Shown here: in pieces, positions 2,799 through 5,797 of the stretch
How positions within the stretch are numbered: position 1 is the stretch's first letter
How the letters are laid out: each line of letters opens with the position of its first letter
Origin: Thermoplasmatota archaeon
Lineage (GTDB): Archaea; Thermoplasmatota; E2; DHVEG-1
NCBI GenBank assembly: GCA_018334795.1
Contig: JAGXLH010000101.1
Span: 1 to 5,797 of the forward strand
DNA length: 5,797 nt
Direction of reading: 5' to 3'
The notes under the pieces: model-generated
Database searches by the model: none
Told to the model about the DNA's origin: nothing
Seen by the model: the letters and a program-made list of their open reading frames with translations, nothing else
Position numbers and translations under genes: made by a program

Positions 2799-5797
2799 TT
2801 ATTTCTTTAGAACTTCATCAACTTGTTTTGAGATATGTTCATACTTACCTGGTGTACTTTTTTGTGTTTCATATTCATGATGTGTCATCTGATCACTTTT
2901 TTTATCAAGGTATCTCTTCTTTTTTTTCAAATAATACCAGCCGCCACTCAGAACACCAGCTGAGAGAAAAGCTCCAAAGGCAAAAAATAATGAATGATTG
3001 AAAAAAAATAGTTCATCTTTTGATTCAATGATAAGGAGTTGATCAGTTTGATATGTTCTTCCAGTATTTGTAGTATATACACAAGAAAGAATTCGGGTTC
3101 CTGGTGCAGTGAACCGATAACAGAACGTTGGATCAGTTCCAAGTAAACAACCATCTATATACCAAGAGATGTTTTTGATAGTATCATCAATGTTGATAAA
3201 GTCTTGATATGCATTCAAACAAATTTGTTGATCAATTTGAATCGTGATCTTTTCTCGTTCATTAGATGGAAAAACAAAGAAGGAATCAGTTGATGGCATC
3301 ACGGTCAGGTTTCCAAGAGTGATCCATCCGGATTGTGCTTGATTTGTATCCTCAACAAGTAATCGTACTTGAAATGAACCGGTTTTTTTATAGGTATGAT
3401 GCAGATGGTGTGTACTATTTGCCGGATGAAATTTAGACCAATCTAAAGAGGTGTTATCTCCATAATCAATCTTGTATCGACAGGTATCACCATCCGCATC
3501 ATTAAGAACAACATCATAATTCCAGGTGGATAAGATAAGAATGCTTTCATTGACACAATCATAGCTTAGTGTAGGTGCTTTATTTCCTTGAAGGATGCGG
3601 GCCAGTGCGGTATCCTGATCTGAACTCGTGCCATCGGTGACTTCAACAGTTACTGTGTACAATCCAGTCTGATTGTATGAGGTATTGATGAGTGGTGTTT
3701 CTAACCATTCAGTATCCCAAATTGTATCACTTGTGAAATCCCAACGATACTGTAAGGCATCTGTTTCTTCATCGCTGCTCTGTTTTGCACTGAGCAGTAC
3801 TGTTTCTCCGATGACTGCAGTGACATTATGTTCTATTTTTGCGACAGGAGGCTGGTTGGGTACAACAGGCATCAATCCGTTGCTACCTCCAGAGGAAGAC
3901 GAGGATGATGGGGAAGAAGGAGGTTTTTCGTTAGTATAAAACACATAGGATCGTTTAACAGAGGAAAATCCATCGTGGACGATGACTTCTACGGTATAGG
4001 TTTGTTGATATCTTAGATCAGTTAATTTCACTGTTTTCAAGCCAGATGGTTCACCAGTTCTATTTTTTTCTTGTAAAAAATCTTTTGAAGAAATGGTGAT
4101 ACTCCAATTTAATAAATCTTCATCTGAATCAGTAATCATGACCGACCAGGATGATGGAAGCGATGAGGGTATGCTTTGATTTTGTGGTGTTTCACCAGTG
4201 AGGATCGGATTTACATTAGACGGTGTTGTAATCTGAGTTGACACTGGCTCACTATAGGTTTGATCTGATGAGTTATACTGCCAGAGTTGATAATGATAGG
4301 TAGTATTTCTTGTTAATCCGTTATGAGTAATGGTGTTTTTTTCCGTTCCATTATATAACGTGATTCCGTTCCCAACATCCCATTCGGGTTGCTGATGATA
4401 TTCAAGTAAAACCGGGTTATACGCTGGTTTATCCCAAGAAATCTGACTCTGAGTACTATTTACTATATTAGCAGAAAAACCAGTTACTTTTGGAGGAATA
4501 TGTATTTGATGAGTGCTGAACTGATACCATGATCGAGTCCAATCATAGCCATCAGTGACATTTATCCAAACACGGTAAGTAGTGTTCTTCTCTAAATTGT
4601 TAAGATCAAGTGATGCGGTCGTATTTTTTGCTTTTGAACTATTGCATTCACCATGTGAGCAGGTTATCATCCATTGAAGTTGATCAGCATCCAAATCAGA
4701 TAAATTAGCCAGATACGTAAATTCAACACTAAGATTCTCTGAATTATTCAAGGGGGTAACAGATGTAATTTCAGGGGGATGATTAAGATGAGTTGTTTGT
4801 TGACCAGAAGTCGAATTCAAACTGTAGACGTTATCGGTTTCATTGTAACTCCAAGCTTGATAATAATAGGTTTCTTTAGAAGAAAGGTTGTTATCTATGA
4901 TTTTTTGATCAGTTCCATTATACACAAGGACTCCAGATCCTAATTCCCATTCTGGAAAAAGATTGCGTTCCACTCGTGTTTTATCTGTTTGATCATCAAC
5001 AGTCCATTCGAGATGAATACAGCTTCGATTCACAGCATAACTTGTTAGATCACTGGGTGATTGTGGAATGTATTTATCTCTTGTGGTAAACGTGAACCAT
5101 TCATACGTTGCGTTCATTGTATCACTTGCATTTACATACCACATGATCTGGGTAGCAAATGGTAATGGAGTGATACATGTCGTTGTTTTAGTTCCATTGG
5201 ATTGATTATCATTAGTTATTCCTTGAACATGTGTTCCTTGGATAGTATAGGAGAAGATATTTGATTCTAGGTCATTGATCTGAATTGAGACTTCAGAGAG
5301 ATGCACATCGATATTGATGGATTCGTTCAAAGGATTCGGATACGATAGTTGTGGTGCATGGTTCATTGACCCAGATTCCACATTGAACGAAAATAGATGG
5401 CAAATTTCAGTTTTTCCATCGGATACATTCACATACCAAGTATAGCTTGTATCAAACGATAATCCATCGATCTCACAGCTTTTTGTCCCTGCTTGTTCAT
5501 TCATTCCACTGTTACTACCAATATCTGGACTGGTTTCAATCGACCAGTTGAGAAGATCTTCATCTGCATCATTCATCTGAATGGAGAGTGACGTAATGTT
5601 TTTTGAGACATTATCACTATCAGGAGATGGAATCGGAGATGAAATAACAGGAGGATTATTTTCTTCAGGTTTTATTCGTAATTGTTGCGCTGGATCACCA
5701 AAAAGATTCCAGCTATACCATACGTAACAGTACGAATGACTGCTGCTATCAATCATTGATGAGAACATATCCTTTGTGTATTGCATGGCAAGTCCAA
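2799..5797 (-). CDS. Large membrane-anchored modular surface protein, probable C25 (gingipain-like) peptidase, C-terminal part
   Basis: The frame is still open at the window edge (Gly-Leu-Ala precede the ATG at 5786), so that ATG is internal and the 5' end lies outside. Numbering from it (995 residues), residues 1-38 contain Y-V-W-Y-S-W-N-L-F-G-D-P-A-Q-Q-L-R-I, which matches the closing strand of archaeal C25 cysteine peptidase domains (NLFGDPxLxL); the catalytic His and Cys would be further upstream. Then follow beta-sandwich modules. Cadherin/Big-like repeats with N-D-A-D-E-D or similar acidic loops and a W-Y-V-N-V-S-D-G-type strand lie at about 45-137, 144-236, 337-426 and 526-620. FN3-like repeats sharing P-E-W-x-x-G-x-G and Y-N-G-T lie at 238-334 and 430-522. 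A Pro/Ser/Gly hinge (622-640), two PKD domains (about 644-731 and 735-830) and an Ig/PKD-like domain with four Cys (835-922) come next. A transmembrane helix (about 928-953), K-K-K-K-R and a 40-residue charged tail end the protein. I count 37 N-x-S/T sequons, all before the anchor, indicating an N-glycosylated exterior. The likely role is extracellular protein degradation or attachment. If the upstream part lacks a C25 domain, it would be a plain adhesin-like surface protein. Confidence 0.75.
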   Translation of the reverse strand, partial: GLAMQYTKDMFSSMIDSSSHSYCYVWYSWNLFGDPAQQLRIKPEENNPPVISSPIPSPDSDNVSKNITSLSIQMNDADEDLLNWSIETSPDIGSNSGMNEQAGTKSCEIDGLSFDTSYTWYVNVSDGKTEICHLFSFNVESGSMNHAPQLSYPNPLNESINIDVHLSEVSIQINDLESNIFSYTIQGTHVQGITNDNQSNGTKTTTCITPLPFATQIMWYVNASDTMNATYEWFTFTTRDKYIPQSPSDLTSYAVNRSCIHLEWTVDDQTDKTRVERNLFPEWELGSGVLVYNGTDQKIIDNNLSSKETYYYQAWSYNETDNVYSLNSTSGQQTTHLNHPPEITSVTPLNNSENLSVEFTYLANLSDLDADQLQWMITCSHGECNSSKAKNTTASLDLNNLEKNTTYRVWINVTDGYDWTRSWYQFSTHQIHIPPKVTGFSANIVNSTQSQISWDKPAYNPVLLEYHQQPEWDVGNGITLYNGTEKNTITHNGLTRNTTYHYQLWQYNSSDQTYSEPVSTQITTPSNVNPILTGETPQNQSIPSSLPSSWSVMITDSDEDLLNWSITISSKDFLQEKNRTGEPSGLKTVKLTDLRYQQTYTVEVIVHDGFSSVKRSYVFYTNEKPPSSPSSSSSSGGSNGLMPVVPNQPPVAKIEHNVTAVIGETVLLSAKQSSDEETDALQYRWDFTSDTIWDTEWLETPLINTSYNQTGLYTVTVEVTDGTSSDQDTALARILQGNKAPTLSYDCVNESILILSTWNYDVVLNDADGDTCRYKIDYGDNTSLDWSKFHPANSTHHLHHTYKKTGSFQVRLLVEDTNQAQSGWITLGNLTVMPSTDSFFVFPSNEREKITIQIDQQICLNAYQDFINIDDTIKNISWYIDGCLLGTDPTFCYRFTAPGTRILSCVYTTNTGRTYQTDQLLIIESKDELFFFNHSLFFAFGAFLSAGVLSGGWYYLKKKKRYLDKKSDQMTHHEYETQKSTPGKYEHISKQVDEVLKK
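3862..3924 (-). other. Pro/Ser/Gly hinge-encoding low-complexity tract
   Basis: Within the surface-protein gene this segment encodes a linker rich in Pro, Ser and Gly (about residues 622-642), including a run of six Ser. It separates the peptidase-proximal Big/FN3 modules from the membrane-proximal PKD domains. The plus strand here is almost pure purine. It probably acts as a flexible or O-glycosylated hinge; the short repeat also makes it a likely site of length variation between strains. Confidence 0.5.

Noticed and set aside
2948..3154. 68-residue minus-strand ORF
   Set aside because: It is an out-of-frame shadow inside the surface-protein gene.
3673..3939. 88-residue plus-strand ORF
   Set aside because: Antisense to the PKD and hinge region; its acidic end is just the complement of the Ser/Pro hinge codons.
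1..5797. CRISPR array, rRNA, tRNA, insertion sequence
   Set aside because: No regularly spaced repeats, no conserved RNA signatures and no transposase-like frame or terminal repeats were seen on either strand.

Overview
The window looks like an AT-rich archaeal chromosome segment, most likely euryarchaeal and possibly Thermoplasmatota-like. The clues are a large C25-peptidase-like surface protein with PKD/FN3-type modules and dozens of N-glycosylation sequons, an archaeal-type RelBE pair, an AbrB/PIN VapBC pair, TATA-box promoters set so close to the start codons that the mRNAs should be leaderless or nearly so, and U-rich tracts after genes instead of bacterial hairpin terminators. The taxonomic guess is inference; there is no rRNA or tRNA marker here.

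Layout. (1) Positions 1-283, + strand: the C-terminal end of a protein resembling nucleotidyltransferase toxins of the AbiEii/AbiGii family, running in from outside the window. (2) 284-589: no convincing gene, but a run of three adjacent inverted repeats at 310-386. (3) 590-1142, + strand: a complete relBE-type toxin-antitoxin operon with a promoter containing three TTATAA boxes spaced exactly 10 bp apart. (4) 1143-1508: a gene-free spacer between two convergent operons, with a T-rich stretch near each edge. (5) 2116-1509, - strand: a vapBC operon (AbrB-type antitoxin, PIN toxin, TAATG overlap) whose start codon is preceded by a perfect 16-bp palindrome lying between TATA box and ATG. (6) 2151-2798: mostly non-coding, with one weak 47-codon minus-strand ORF and a GC-rich inverted repeat. 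(7) 5797-2799, - strand: about 1000 residues of a large extracellular, membrane-anchored protein. It begins with what looks like the last strand of a C25 (gingipain-like) peptidase domain, followed by alternating Ca-binding-like and FN3-like modules, a Ser-rich hinge, three PKD/Ig-like domains, one transmembrane helix and a Lys-rich cytoplasmic tail. The catalytic domain lies outside the window.

Functionally there are two parts: a small toxin-antitoxin cluster (up to three toxin families in 2.1 kb) and a cell-surface protease or adhesin gene. Nothing in the sequence ties the two together beyond adjacency. I see no CRISPR array, transposase, tRNA or rRNA. The observations most worth a second look are the two toxin-antitoxin promoters, which share the TTATAA core in different spacings, the tandem hairpins after the AbiEii-like gene, and the modular architecture of the surface protein.
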